Shown: in pieces, positions 1 to 10,193 of the stretch
Layout of the letters: every line of letters starts with the position of its first letter
Position numbering within the stretch: position 1 is the first letter of the stretch
NCBI RefSeq assembly: GCF_003473485.1
Contig: NC_053048.1
Location: forward strand, 46,140,255-46,204,254
Origin: Medicago truncatula
Taxonomy: Eukaryota > Streptophyta > Magnoliopsida > Fabales > Fabaceae
Direction: 5' to 3'
DNA: 64,000 nucleotides
Translations under genes and position numbers: made by a program
Notes under the pieces: generated by a model
What the model saw: only the letters and a program-made list of their open reading frames with translations
Told to the model about the DNA's origin: nothing
Database searches by the model: none

Positions 1-979
1 GACCGAGATAAGCATCAGCTATGTAAGCTCCAATAGCTGGCATGATCCAAACTGTACCGACCCAATTGGTGACATGGTTTGAAGATTTGACAGTACCCTC
101 ATGGAGCTTCTTTGTTAGATACAACACTAGATTTGATGCTATCCCATAGTATGCCATCCTTTCAATCATTTCATACCCTAAAATAAACACATGAATTTTC
201 CATATTAAGAAATGATAATCGTTCTTTGTACTAATGTATTATACATTATTGTTCAGGGGAATTATCGAACATTTACTTTTGTTATACATAATAATTTTTT
301 TTATTAAATATAGCTTGTGTTTGGTATCAAGTATTAAGTCACTCAGTTAATTGAAGCGTATTTTGCCTTCACCATTTAGGTATGACGCTCGAAAGCTGTG
401 TTCGATACCCATTCGGACTTTAGAAGGGCTGATTGTCGAGCTAGGTTGATGATCACTAGGGGTCCTAGACCAAGAACTGCCCATATGGTGTGTTTGTTGA
501 GTGAGACATGAACAAGGGGACAAGTTGAGTGAGCAAGACCGATACAAGCTTAGAACTTCCCATGCCTGTCATACCCCGGTCAATTGGATAAAGCTCCAAT
601 GGTACAAAAATCTTGTTCATACGTACACAAGGATTCTGTAAATGACTTGCCAATCATGAGAGAATATTTGATGGGACATGCACTGAAAAAGGGATGTGCC
701 CAAATCTTAAAATTGAAATGCTTATAAAGGGTTAAAATAAAATGAAATGACTTGCCAGTCACGAGAATATTGATTTTCTTCATTTCTGCCTAAAGATACT
801 TGTTCACATTTTCTTAAATAAAATAAAATTTTACATGGACTTCAAAATTTGTATATACCTACTATGAAGGAACAAGCTCTCCATCTTCCTGTATTTGATC
901 TTAAAACTGGTCTACCTTTAAGGTCCACTGTCCCATCTTCAGTATAATCTTCTTTTCCATTTTCTCCTAACATTGTCAT
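1..979 (-). CDS. NRT1/PTR family (NPF) transporter, 5' exons, truncated by window edge
   Basis: Proton-coupled nitrate/peptide-type transporter of the plasma membrane or an endomembrane; only the N-terminus is in the window. Exon 1 is 859-979, starting at the ATG read from 979 (a second in-frame ATG lies two codons on), and gives about 40 residues including GTVDLKGRPV and GRWRACSF. It ends TAG|GTATAT with one base of a split Gly codon. Exon 2 begins at 177 after a TTTTAG acceptor and continues GYEMIERMAYYGIASNL, then NWVGTVWIMPAIGAYIADAY. The ERMAYYGIA block in the first transmembrane helix is a hallmark of NPF proteins, and the wording resembles the NPF5.2/PTR3 group (family knowledge, not searched). 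The intron (178-858) holds nothing recognisable. Roughly 500 further residues should lie left of the window. No break is seen; the substrate cannot be told from this part. Confidence 0.9.
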
Positions 980-1068
980 GATGTTTGAGAATAATTATGT
1001 GCTGTTTCTAACCTCTGTTGAACGTTAATTTATATAGTTAAGACAGGGAATTATATTCTTCAAACTAA

Positions 1069-1976
1069 TGGGGTGTATTGGATTGAGATTTTAAAAGACT
1101 ATTTTGACAAAAAAAAGTCTTGAAGATTTTAAAAGATTGTGGAGGAATGTATTAACTTTCAAAGGATTTTAAATGACTTTTAAGATTTTGAGGGATTTTA
1201 GCTCATAGACTTTTAAAGATTTGAAAGTATTTTATGAGAATTCATAAGATTTGAAATGACTATCAAATTTTAGCAATAATTCAAAATCAAAGATTTGCTA
1301 GACCAAAAAATAAATAAAAAATCAAAGGTTTGCATGATAAAAAATAAAATCGATACAATTTTTATGGAATTGACTACTAATAATAATATATCATAATAAT
1401 AATTACTTAATAAAATCAAACTTACTCCTTGAAAAAAAAACTTATTGATAATAATAAAATAAACATGTAAGAGCACGAAAAAGAAAACATGAAGTAATAA
1501 TGTGATCAACAACAACCAATTCGTGAAGAAAATAAAAATGACGAGAATAAAAAAAATTAAAACCTGGAAAAAGAAAACAAACATGAAATAATGATACTGA
1601 GAGAAACAAAAAACTGAAGTGGGAGAAGGAGTAAAAAGTCTCAAGAAATCTCAAGGCTATATGTGGGAGACAAAAAAAGTCTCAAGGTTAGGTGTGAGAT
1701 TGTTAGTAGGTACATTTTACATTAAAATCCATTACTCACAACAATCTATTAAAATCCTTACAATTTTGAATACCAATAGACAATTTTTAAGTTGTGCAAA
1801 ATCTCAATTGAATACCACTGGAATTTATTGGACTCATTAAAAAATTCTGAAAATCCTAATTGAATACCACAAGAATGTTTTAGATTCCTTAAAAGTCTTG
1901 ATTAAATACCTAAAGACTTTTTTAAAACAAAAAAAGTCTTTTAAAATCTTTTGAAATCTCAATTGAATACACCTCT
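1069..1976. mobile_element. PIF/Harbinger-like non-autonomous DNA element with repeated ends
   Basis: The left end GGGGTGTATTGGATTGAGAT and the inverse of the right end GAGGTGTATTCAATTGAGAT face each other about 900 bp apart, with TAA on both outer sides. Inside, the terminal motif (AATTGAATACC with AAAGTCTT) recurs several times near the right end at about 1800-1930. No transposase frame is visible; the ORFs here are low-complexity. The internal echoes of the end suggest nested or repeatedly rearranged copies. The family call is by terminal shape and the 3-bp flank and is tentative. Confidence 0.6.
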
Positions 1977-3085
1977 AAGGTTATACATTAACTAATTGTC
2001 CAATTGCTTGCAAAAAAAATAACTAGTTGTTATGTACGTCTTGTTTTATCTTTTGTTATTTGTTTAAAATTTGTCTCATTATCTCCTTCCTATCTCTCTG
2101 TTTTTTTATGGTAGCATATGTTTCCTTTAAAATATTAATGTGAAATTGACAAGTCACAAAATGTCATTAATTAGCTATGAGTGAGCAAAACAAATTTTGT
2201 GGTGATTGGTTTTCAGGAATATATTTAAAGATCAAGAGCATCCAGAGTAGAACATTGTATTTTAGGGGTTTAAGCGAGTCTCATATATACATCAATATTT
2301 TAAATCGGATCGATCATCGATCGGTAAAGTCATGATTTATTGGCTTAATAGTCAAAACACTGAGTCATTGGTTGAAATCACATGAATGAACGGAATAAAA
2401 CCATCTGACTTGGTATAACATACTCCGATCTCTATAATGAATTTGTATGTGGACTAAACCGGATTGAACTAAATGACTAGTGTCTAAAATATTCTAAAAA
2501 AAACTCATCACACCTATAAAACATTGATGAGTACACATCATTGATTTTGTAATTTTTTTAATATCAATAACTAATAAACATCAAATTTTTCAAATCCAAC
2601 ACCTTAAGAATACTTATTAAATGAGTTTCACCAATAATTTTAAATCGTTATATTTCAACAAAAGTCATTTATTATATTTAATCAATTTATTAAGGGCAGT
2701 TCACAAAAGAGTACTGTCTAATTGATATATGAATATAAATTTGCGAATGACTACTGCATAATGAGGATCGAAGGATTGGAACATGGGGGTGGTAAAGCAA
2801 AGTGTATTGTTAGAGTGTAATTTGAAGACTTAGCGGCAACAACATGGAATTGTTTGGTTTATGTTTGATTAATTTATGATATTTGCATTTTTTTGGGAAC
2901 GATTCAATTTTTTTTAAGGATTAGGTAATGATTGCAAGCTAGGAACAATGGATAAGACAACTAATTTGTATTATATATAGTTTTATGGTTATGTTTTGAT
3001 TATTACTCTATATAATTTTGTTGCATAGATATATTTTAAATACTGGCTGACATATGAAACAAGTGTATGGTATGGGCGGATATTC
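1977..3085. other. Intergenic AT-rich stretch, nothing recognisable
   Basis: No coding frame with similarity to any family I know, no RNA gene and no clear terminal repeats are visible between the element ending near 1976 and the repeat cluster beginning near 3090. Confidence 0.4.
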
Positions 3086-3089
3086 TGGA

Positions 3090-3370
3090 TTTATGCAGGG
3101 AAAAAAAACATGCTTCTTAGATCGGTTGAAAATTATCTGACTTAAGAAACTCTTTTCTTAAGTCGGGTTTATATTTGATTGAAGTTCCTAGGCAAACACT
3201 TCTTAAATCGGTTGTTATTTAGCTGACATAACAAGATATCTTGAGTCGGCTCAAAATTAAACTTTACACGTCAAAACTTCTTATGTCGCAAATGCCTACT
3301 ATCAAGTCGGTGCAAAATCGACTTAAAGGATATTTTTATATGACTTAAGAAGTGTTTTCTGCACTAATGA
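3090..3370. repeat. Transposon remnant with clustered CTTAAGTCGGTT-type subterminal repeats
   Basis: Over about 280 bp the 12-mer CTTAAGTCGGTT and its variants recur at least six times in both orientations (for example near 3115, 3142, 3157, 3205, 3240, 3283, 3302 and 3345). The outer ends carry similar sequence facing inward: TGCAGGGAAAAAAAACATGC on the left and, inverted, TGCAGAAAACACTTCTTAAG on the right. Dense subterminal repeats flanked by short inverted ends are typical of CACTA or Mutator-like non-autonomous elements, but a CACTA terminus is not clearly formed, so the superfamily is left open. Confidence 0.5.
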
Positions 3371-3910
3371 GTGAAGAGAAATATGATCTTTTCATAGACA
3401 CTTTTTTGAGAACCCAAAATATCTACTTCACAATGGAGTTTCTGTTTTAACTTGGTGTTAAAAGATGAAGCACCCACTTTTGTGGAGGTTCAAGGGAATG
3501 CACTGTGTGATGTAAATTGTCAAGCAATGAAAACTCATTATTTTATCATTGGTTAAATATATTTTCGATGTCTCTAAATATACCAATCATCATTTTTAAT
3601 AAAGTCGATTAATTTTCATCAAACTTTTGGTCCCTCTAAATTTATATTGCTAATTTTAACCTCTTCTTTTTAATAATAGTTCTCGTGGCATGTTCAAATG
3701 GACTTTATTTCATAATCTTTCATTGATAAGACCTTAAAATATAACTAGTTGATAATTTAGCTATTTAATCCTTAAAATATACTATCTTTTTTTTATTTTA
3801 TTTTTTTCTCCTTCATTCACCGGAAATAATCTTTGTTATGAGACATACTGAACATTAAATATAGGTATATTGTCTTGTCGAAATTCAAACTCAACCTTCT
3901 TAAGAGCTCT

Positions 3911-4113
3911 TTTTTTGTGTTAACATGATAATGGTACAAAGTTTTCACTGTCGCTTAACAATGACAAATCTACATTCAGAAACATATGGAGCACACAAAG
4001 TGAGTTATCTCCTTCCAACCGGTTTTTTCATTATCATGAGATGGAAATCGAACCATTGACCACATGCTTAAAGGACTCAAATGCCTTACTACTTAGGTAA
4101 ATCCATTGTTGGT
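3911..4113 (-). mobile_element. tRNA-derived SINE, apparently full length, with target-site duplication
   Basis: Read on the minus strand from 4113, an A-box-like stretch (AGTAGTAAGGCATTTGA) is followed about 30 nt later by a B-box (GGTTCGATTTCC), the internal RNA polymerase III promoter of tRNA-derived SINEs. The element ends in an A-run, seen as T on the plus strand at about 3910-3916. Flanking direct repeats TCAACCTTCTTA at 3891 and 4114 (matching imperfectly for about 20 bp) are the expected target-site duplication. It is non-coding and would rely on LINE machinery for movement. Confidence 0.7.
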
Positions 4114-4316
4114 TCAACCTTCTTAGCAACTCTTTTATAGTTTTTCTGTAATACCATATTTTAACTTTCTTTAACGTAAAGACATGTCTTTTTTTAATTT
4201 TTTTGGTGTACGCATGTCTTTTTATTAGATTTAGAGAGCATATCTATCGCTGCAAAAGGAATATAACTTCAAATATTGTGTGAAGCTAACTTTCTTGTTA
4301 AGTAAAATCATTATAC

Positions 4317-4416
4317 CAAAAAATGGCTTTGTCATGACTGGGGTTCGAACCCCGGTACCTCCACTTATGTGTATAAATTTATAATAGCTTTGTCATTTTG
4401 TCTATCTATCAAAAAA
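4317..4416 (+). mobile_element. Short SINE with B-box, A-tail and target-site duplication
   Basis: A 100-bp insert contains the B-box GGTTCGAACCCC (about 4339-4350) and ends in an A-run (from 4411). It is bracketed by direct repeats AAAATCATTATAC at 4304-4316 and 4416-4428. No convincing A-box is present, so this is probably 5'-truncated. It lies 200 bp from the SINE at 3911-4113 but on the other strand and with an unrelated tail. Confidence 0.65.
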
Positions 4417-4609
4417 AAATCATTATACAAAGCCTGTTGTTCATTTACTCAGATTATGAAAAGCCAAGTCATAAGATATTAGAAATTTATTTTGAAATAA
4501 TTACGTCTGTGCATATGATGCATGCATTAATTATTTGTCAATTTTTCCATTAATCGTTCACTATTTCTTGCTATATAAATTTAGAATAGCTACGGAATTA
4601 AACATCAAC

Positions 4610-4694
4610 GGGGTGGTGGCGCAGTTGGCTAGCGCGTAGGTCTCATAGCTTCTGAGTAATCCTGAGGTCGAGAGTTCGAGCCTCTCTCACCCCA
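4610..4694 (+). tRNA. Elongator tRNA-Met (CAU) with intron
   Basis: A 7-bp acceptor stem forms between GGGGTGG (4610-4616) and TCACCCC, with discriminator A at 4694. The D arm GCGCAGTTGGCTAGCGC and the T arm GAGAGTTCGAGCCTCTC are perfect. The anticodon loop reads CTCATA with CAT as anticodon and is interrupted after position 37 by an 11-nt intron (GCTTCTGAGTA), leaving about 74 nt when spliced. A T-run from about 4699 fits a Pol III terminator. Introns at this place are typical of plant elongator tRNA-Met and tRNA-Tyr genes, and the arm sequences match the elongator rather than the initiator form. Confidence 0.95.
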
Positions 4695-4696
4695 AA

Positions 4697-4730
4697 CATT
4701 TTTTTTTTTTACTTTTTTTTACTTCTTTTT
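4697..4730 (+). terminator. Pol III terminator T-run after tRNA-Met
   Basis: The mature 3' end is followed within five bases by runs of ten and eight T residues, ample for RNA polymerase III termination. Confidence 0.7.
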
Positions 4731-4739
4731 CTTTGCCAG

Positions 4740-5600
4740 ACTAAGATGCAGCAATTTAAATTAGCTCGTTTTTTTTGTTGATGCAAATATGATATGATCA
4801 TTTTAATTATTCAACAAAATAACAAGACCATTTTACATTTCTTTCGTGTTATATGCATGCATTAATTTTGACTCTCTTATGTCATCGAAACCTGACTCAC
4901 GTAAATCTTAATCTTCAAAAGAAAATATTAAAAGTAAACCCGTTCATTTACAATTATTTTTTATTTGGTTCTTTTCACCGTGTACAATATATTAGAATAA
5001 AAACTCAATTTTCTTCACAATTTTTCTACCAACAAATTTCATCCCTATAAAAAATAATATTCAAATTGATCACTAACAAGTTTCTATGGAGAACGTATTA
5101 GTATCTTTATTTATAATTAAAATAAAAAATCAACTGAGACTAATTTGTACCTGTATATGAAATTGTGAGGAGTGCCAATCATTTAACAATCATTGATCTA
5201 TTTCCTCCTTAACAATGAACGAGCAAGATCAAGTGGGACACCGTATTCTTAACAAATGAGATGAACCATAGCCTTCTACACTGATAACAGATTTTGGGTG
5301 TAAATTCTAGATTTTGTTTGAATGCAAGAAGAGAAAAAATTTCACTCAAGTGTATTATTTTATTGTTTTCTGTTTTTTATATGAATTGAAAAATGTTTTG
5401 ATTGGTGTCCATATCCTTCATTGTGTTTAATATTGATCTTCATGGAATGATATAGTTATGTTTATGAGAACGTTGTAAACATTTTGACGTCCTTAAGCTT
5501 GATGATGGGAGCATGGCTATGACATGGTAGAGTAAGTTTTTCTGAGGGGGTGGTAAGAGTATGATAGATTTACTCTTATTCGATCATTAATTTATCATGA
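4740..5600. other. Intergenic, nothing recognisable
   Basis: AT-rich sequence without a credible gene, RNA or terminal repeat. Confidence 0.4.
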
Positions 5601-5619
5601 TAGATTAAAGGTCAAATAC

Positions 5620-5790
5620 CTTCATGGGTCCTTTAAGTTTCACGTTTGTTTCAGATAGATTCTTTAAGTTTTTAAGGTTTCATATAGATCCTTTAAGTTT
5701 CGAGTTTGTTTCGGATAGATCCTTTACGTTTCTAAGGTTTGAGATAGGTCTTTAAGTTTCGAGTTTGTTCAGATAGATCCTTTCTATCAA
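5620..5790. repeat. Degenerate tandem repeat at the broken 5' edge of the LRR gene
   Basis: Units of about 55 bp built from GATCCTTTAAGTTTCGAGTT and TTCGGATAGATCC recur about three times with drift. The last unit ends just upstream of the first LRR codons, so the repeat marks the junction at which the receptor gene lost its 5' part. An in-frame TAA at 5798-5800 closes the frame on this side. Confidence 0.6.
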
Positions 5791-5812
5791 CCTTCACTAA
5801 ACAAAAGTTGAT

Positions 5813-7600
5813 ATGTCCTTTCTCAGTGCTAACTTTTTGAACTCTAAAGTTCCTTCTGAGCTTGGCCTATGCACAAATCTAACTTTCTTGAGCTTAGCAG
5901 TAAATAACCTGACAGGTTCTTTGCCTTTGTCATTAGCAAATTTGACTAAACTATCAGAACTAGGATTATCGGATAATTCTTTTTCTGGTCAAATTTCAGC
6001 TTCATTGGTATCTAATTGGACCAAGTTAACTTCCTTGCAACTCCAAAACAATAGTTTAACTGGAAAGCTACCTCCACAGATTGGCTTACTGAAAAAAATT
6101 ATAATCTTACTTCTGTACAATAATATGTTGTCTGGTCCAATCCCTGATGAGATAGGAAACTTGAAGGTAATGACAGGGTTAGACCTTTCAGGAAACCACT
6201 TCTCTGGTCCAATTCCATCAACCATATGGAATCTCACAAACATAACCGTCATAAATCTTTTCTTCAACAACCTCTCTGGAAATATTCCAATGGATATTGG
6301 AAACTTAACTTCACTGCAAATTTTTGATGTCGACAATAATAACTTGGAAGGAGAATTGCCAGACACAATTGCTCATCTAACTGCCTTAACTTCTTTTTCT
6401 GTGTTCACCAATAACTTCTCAGGAAGCATTTCCAGAGATTTTGGAAAGAACAGTCCTTCTTTGACTCATGTCTACTTTTCAAACAATAGTTTCTCAGGAG
6501 AACTTCCTTCTGAATTATGCAGTGGCCACAATCTAGTTGTTTTGGCCGTAAATAACAACAGCTTTTCAGGATCATTGCCAAACTCCTTGAGAAATTGTTC
6601 ATCCTTAACAAGAGTTAGGCTTGATGATAACAAGTTCAGTGGAAACATCACAGAATCATTTGGGATTCATACAAATCTTATTTTCATCTCGCTAAGTCGA
6701 AATCATCGTGTTGGCCATCTCTCTCCAATGTGGGGTAAATGTATCAGCTTAACTGCGATGGAAATGAGTGGAAACAAACTTTCTGGAAAAATCCCATCCG
6801 AGCTAAGTAAGTTGAGTAAATTACAGTTTCTTAGCTTGCACTCCAACGAATTCTCCGGAAATATCCCACCTGAAATTGAAAATCTCAGTCTGCTCTTCAT
6901 GTTGAACTTGAGCAGGAACCATTTATCAGGAGAAATTCCAAAGATTATTGGAAGATTAGCTCAACTTAATATTGTTGATTTATCAGATAATAACTTCAGT
7001 GGAAGCATTCCTAAAGAGCTTAGTAATTGTAATCGGTTACTAAGCCTGAACTTAAGTCATAACAATCTATCTGGTGTGATACCATATGAACTTGGCAATC
7101 TATTCTCCCTCCAATACCTGTTAGACCTTAGCAGCAACAATCTTTCAGGAGAAATTCCTCAAAACCTTCAAAAGTTAGCAACATTGGAGATTCTCAATGT
7201 CTCACACAACAATCTATCTGGAACAATCCCACAATCCTTTTCAAGTATGATCAGCCTTCAATCTGTGGATTTTTCTTACAACCACTTGTCAGGTTTGATA
7301 CCAACAGGTGGTGTTTTCCAGACAGAAACCGCTGAAGCTTTTGTTGGGAACCCAGGTTTGTGTGGTGATGTAAAAGGATTAAGATGTGCCACTGTATCGT
7401 CTCAAAAAGGTTCTGGAGGAGCCAACAGAAAGGTACTTCTTGGTGTTACTATATCAGTTGGTGGAGTACTATTTATAGGGATGATTTGTGCTGGAATCTT
7501 AATATTTCGAAGGCAAGCCAAAAAACACGGTGAAGAATCCAAAAACATTGAAGATAATGATCAATCTATTTGCATGATAATGATCAACCTAAATAACTAG
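5813..7600 (+). CDS. LRR receptor-like kinase remnant: 20 LRRs plus membrane helix, no signal peptide, no kinase
   Basis: An uninterrupted 595-residue frame. About twenty 24-residue plant leucine-rich repeats (consensus LxxLxLxxNxLSGxIP) fill residues 14 to about 500. A Cys-containing C-cap (NPGLCGDVKGLRC) follows, then one membrane helix (about 540-565, LLGVTISVGGVLFIGMICAG) and a short basic tail with RRQAKKHG. This is the layout of a subfamily XII/MIK2-like receptor kinase, which normally has about 1,000-1,200 residues. Both ends are missing here. No signal peptide or N-terminal LRR cap precedes the ATG at 5813, and an in-frame stop lies five codons upstream. After QSICM at about residue 588 the frame runs into six unrelated residues and stops, with no kinase sequence downstream. 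It is probably a pseudogene. If expressed it would lack secretion and signalling; a truncated decoy is possible only if another exon supplies a signal peptide. Confidence 0.85.
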   Translation: MSFLSANFLNSKVPSELGLCTNLTFLSLAVNNLTGSLPLSLANLTKLSELGLSDNSFSGQISASLVSNWTKLTSLQLQNNSLTGKLPPQIGLLKKIIILLLYNNMLSGPIPDEIGNLKVMTGLDLSGNHFSGPIPSTIWNLTNITVINLFFNNLSGNIPMDIGNLTSLQIFDVDNNNLEGELPDTIAHLTALTSFSVFTNNFSGSISRDFGKNSPSLTHVYFSNNSFSGELPSELCSGHNLVVLAVNNNSFSGSLPNSLRNCSSLTRVRLDDNKFSGNITESFGIHTNLIFISLSRNHRVGHLSPMWGKCISLTAMEMSGNKLSGKIPSELSKLSKLQFLSLHSNEFSGNIPPEIENLSLLFMLNLSRNHLSGEIPKIIGRLAQLNIVDLSDNNFSGSIPKELSNCNRLLSLNLSHNNLSGVIPYELGNLFSLQYLLDLSSNNLSGEIPQNLQKLATLEILNVSHNNLSGTIPQSFSSMISLQSVDFSYNHLSGLIPTGGVFQTETAEAFVGNPGLCGDVKGLRCATVSSQKGSGGANRKVLLGVTISVGGVLFIGMICAGILIFRRQAKKHGEESKNIEDNDQSICMIMINLNN

Positions 7601-7639
7601 TAACCTCAAAAAGTGGAATTCGTAGCAGTTATAAAATCA

Positions 7640-9130
7640 CTAGTTGGCGCAAGAGGCAATTGGCTACAATTTAGAATGGAAGTTAAGGATATAGAGAAGA
7701 AGTTGTAAAAATCAAAGATGGAGAATGTAGTTGCACAGAAAAGTAAATAAAGATAAAAAGAAGGAAATCATTATTAATGGAAGCACATTGAGTATTATTG
7801 GAAATAGCCTTTAGCGTAATCTTTCAAACACGCCATAGAAATGAATCCACATCGACACGGTCTAAAAAGTTGAGAGGCAGATTCTCTATAAATAAAAAGT
7901 GTGACAGCGAAACCATACAATCAAACTTGGTTATGCTTGTAAATTAGTCGTAATTCAAGATCTACTCAAATAAACCGTACAATCAAACTTTTGCCCACTA
8001 ATGAGATGCAGATAGATCTCCGACACCCTAATTATATTAAAATATTTTTGTTTGTAAGAAAGAAGACTGGGGGACATGGTAACCAAGTTAAACCAAGAAG
8101 CTAACCAGCCATATGATAATACAATACATGACAATCTAATGGATAAATAAACAAATTCGAATGTATTCGAACTATTTTTTGACTCAACCACATGGTTTGG
8201 ATTGGTTTATGGTGGTGGCTTGAGGACTATCTCCCGCTGCGAGGGCTTTAATTCTCAAATTACAACGCACAATCGAGAATTTGCATCTGTAATTGGTTTG
8301 TTGTTCATGATATTTTGAATTGGATATGTCAACATAACATTTTATTATATGTACCACCAGTACTGGTGTAAATTTTCAAACAAATACATATTTCATTACT
8401 TTGGAAAAAGAAATCAAGTTTGAGATACATTCTAATGTTGGCTGGTTATTAAATGCTTGACATTTAACAATATTATCAAAATGTGTTTGTGTCTATGCTT
8501 TGCTGCACTTATTAGTAATGGTTTTTCCCAATCTATGTTTATATCCTTCTATATCAGATTACTTGCCAGAAAACAAGTCAGATAATCATCTCAAGCCGTT
8601 AGTTTTACCATAGTGAGTGGGAGGGAGAAGAAGAAATATTTAGTGTTGAGTGTGCACTATTAAGATTGGTGAGGTTTACTAAGTTTTTCATGCAATAATG
8701 GGATTTCTCAAACTCAACTTCTGACTTCATCAACTCTAATGCCTCTTTCTCTTTGGGCAAACCAGGTTGCTTCATAGCTTATTAGAGTTGAAAAAACAGT
8801 TTATTAAAGACAATCATTAAAGAAGCGTTATAGAAGTCTCCATGAATAAGCGTTATATATAGGATCAAAAAATATTCAAAAAAAAAAAAAAATCTTATAA
8901 TAAGGACCAGGTGTTAGTTAGCTAAATAGTTAGATTTTTTTTTACCAAATAATCCAGTGGTGTTAGTTTTTTATATATCAAATAACAAAGTGATCAGAGT
9001 TTCGCCTTTTAAAATGTATAAATGAAAAATATGATGTTTGAACTTTGACCCGACATGTGAAAATGAGTTATTCCTACCAACTAAGTTATATTCATGGAAA
9101 CAACGAAGCGGTTAGATTGGTTGTGATATA
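7640..9130. other. Intergenic, nothing recognisable
   Basis: I looked here for the missing kinase exon of the LRR gene and for RNA genes and found neither. Only short AT-rich frames are present. Confidence 0.4.
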
Positions 9131-9141
9131 ATAAAGATATA

Positions 9142-9395
9142 CTCCCTATGTTTCATTTTAATTTTAACATTTTTCTGTCACAAGATAATTGTCACTTTAT
9201 AATATCAATGTAGTAATTATATTTTTTTTCCATTAATATATCTTTATCTATTGAATTTCACTCAACTTAACTACTTACATGTAATAGGGGTGTTTTAGTA
9301 AATAATATTAATTTTACTATTAAAATCAACTCATCTAATCATTTTCTTAAAAACCACGCACAGTTCTTAAAAGACAATTATAACGAGACAGAAGG
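9142..9395. mobile_element. Stowaway-type (Tc1/mariner) MITE, degenerate
   Basis: Starts CTCCCTATGTTTCATTTTAA and ends TTATAACGAGACAGAAGG, imperfect inverted copies of the familiar CTCCCTCCGT terminus, with TA on both outer sides. It is about 254 bp with no coding content. Confidence 0.7.
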
Positions 9396-9399
9396 TAAA

Positions 9400-10190
9400 A
9401 TAATAATGCTTTCTTAATGTGTAGGGTGCATGTTAAGCTACCAAAGATAAAAGTTATGTGCCCGAAATTATGCCAATTTATTTCTAAGGAGATTGAAATT
9501 TAATGTTTCTCAATAAATATTTGCTCTTATAAAAACCTTAACATGTGTCCCAAGGATACATGTTAGCATGACCTATCGTTATTAACTGTTTTTATTTAGA
9601 TAGTTAAATGAGATACAATAAATAAAAATATATTAGCGAGGAATAAAATGATTAATGCTTTATTTTATGCCATCTTGGCTGCTTAGCCTACATGTTATAA
9701 TGGAAAGATATGACTCTAATCCAACAAACGGACAGTGAATTCAAAACACAAGTATGTCTTCCACGCCATAATTGGTGAGAAAAAACAACTTAAGAACTAG
9801 AATTGTACCTTTTTTTATTTTGATACAGTTAAAACAGACAGTTCATATTAGAAATCTAGTACATACCACATTGAAATTTAGGTCGTAGGATGTTGATAAG
9901 ATATTGTCCTAATAAGATAAGGTGAAGCCATTATCTGCACTGTACACTAGAATCTCATCCTAACCAGGATACCAAATAAGATAAGGTGTTGAAGAATGTC
10001 ATGGTCAAAACTGACTTAAAACTAAATGAAAGGTAAACATACAAGCCCTCATTGAACACAACAGGACATGAGAAACCCGTTAAGTTATAGAGCTCTAGGC
10101 ATTAATCAATCAAGCCTTCCTTGCTAAAATTATAACTCAAATGAATCAGTATTGTGTTGTCGGTTCAATGCTGATTCAGAAAGATCACAA
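9400..10190. other. 3' flank of the PHR-like gene, nothing else seen
   Basis: No separate gene is supported between the MITE and the stop codon of the minus-strand MYB-CC gene; the 3' UTR of that gene should lie in the upper part. Confidence 0.4.
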
Positions 10191-10193
10191 GGT

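Noticed and set aside
851-858. GTATATAC matching the P1BS consensus GNATATNC in the NPF gene
   Set aside because: It overlaps the splice donor of exon 1 and is a short palindrome expected by chance in AT-rich DNA.
1270-1654. Minus-strand frames of 70-124 residues rich in Phe, Leu and Ile
   Set aside because: Low-complexity translation of AT-rich transposon DNA; no domain, no splice or start context.
5989-6900. Minus-strand frames opposite the LRR gene
   Set aside because: Antisense shadows created by the regular LRR codon pattern.
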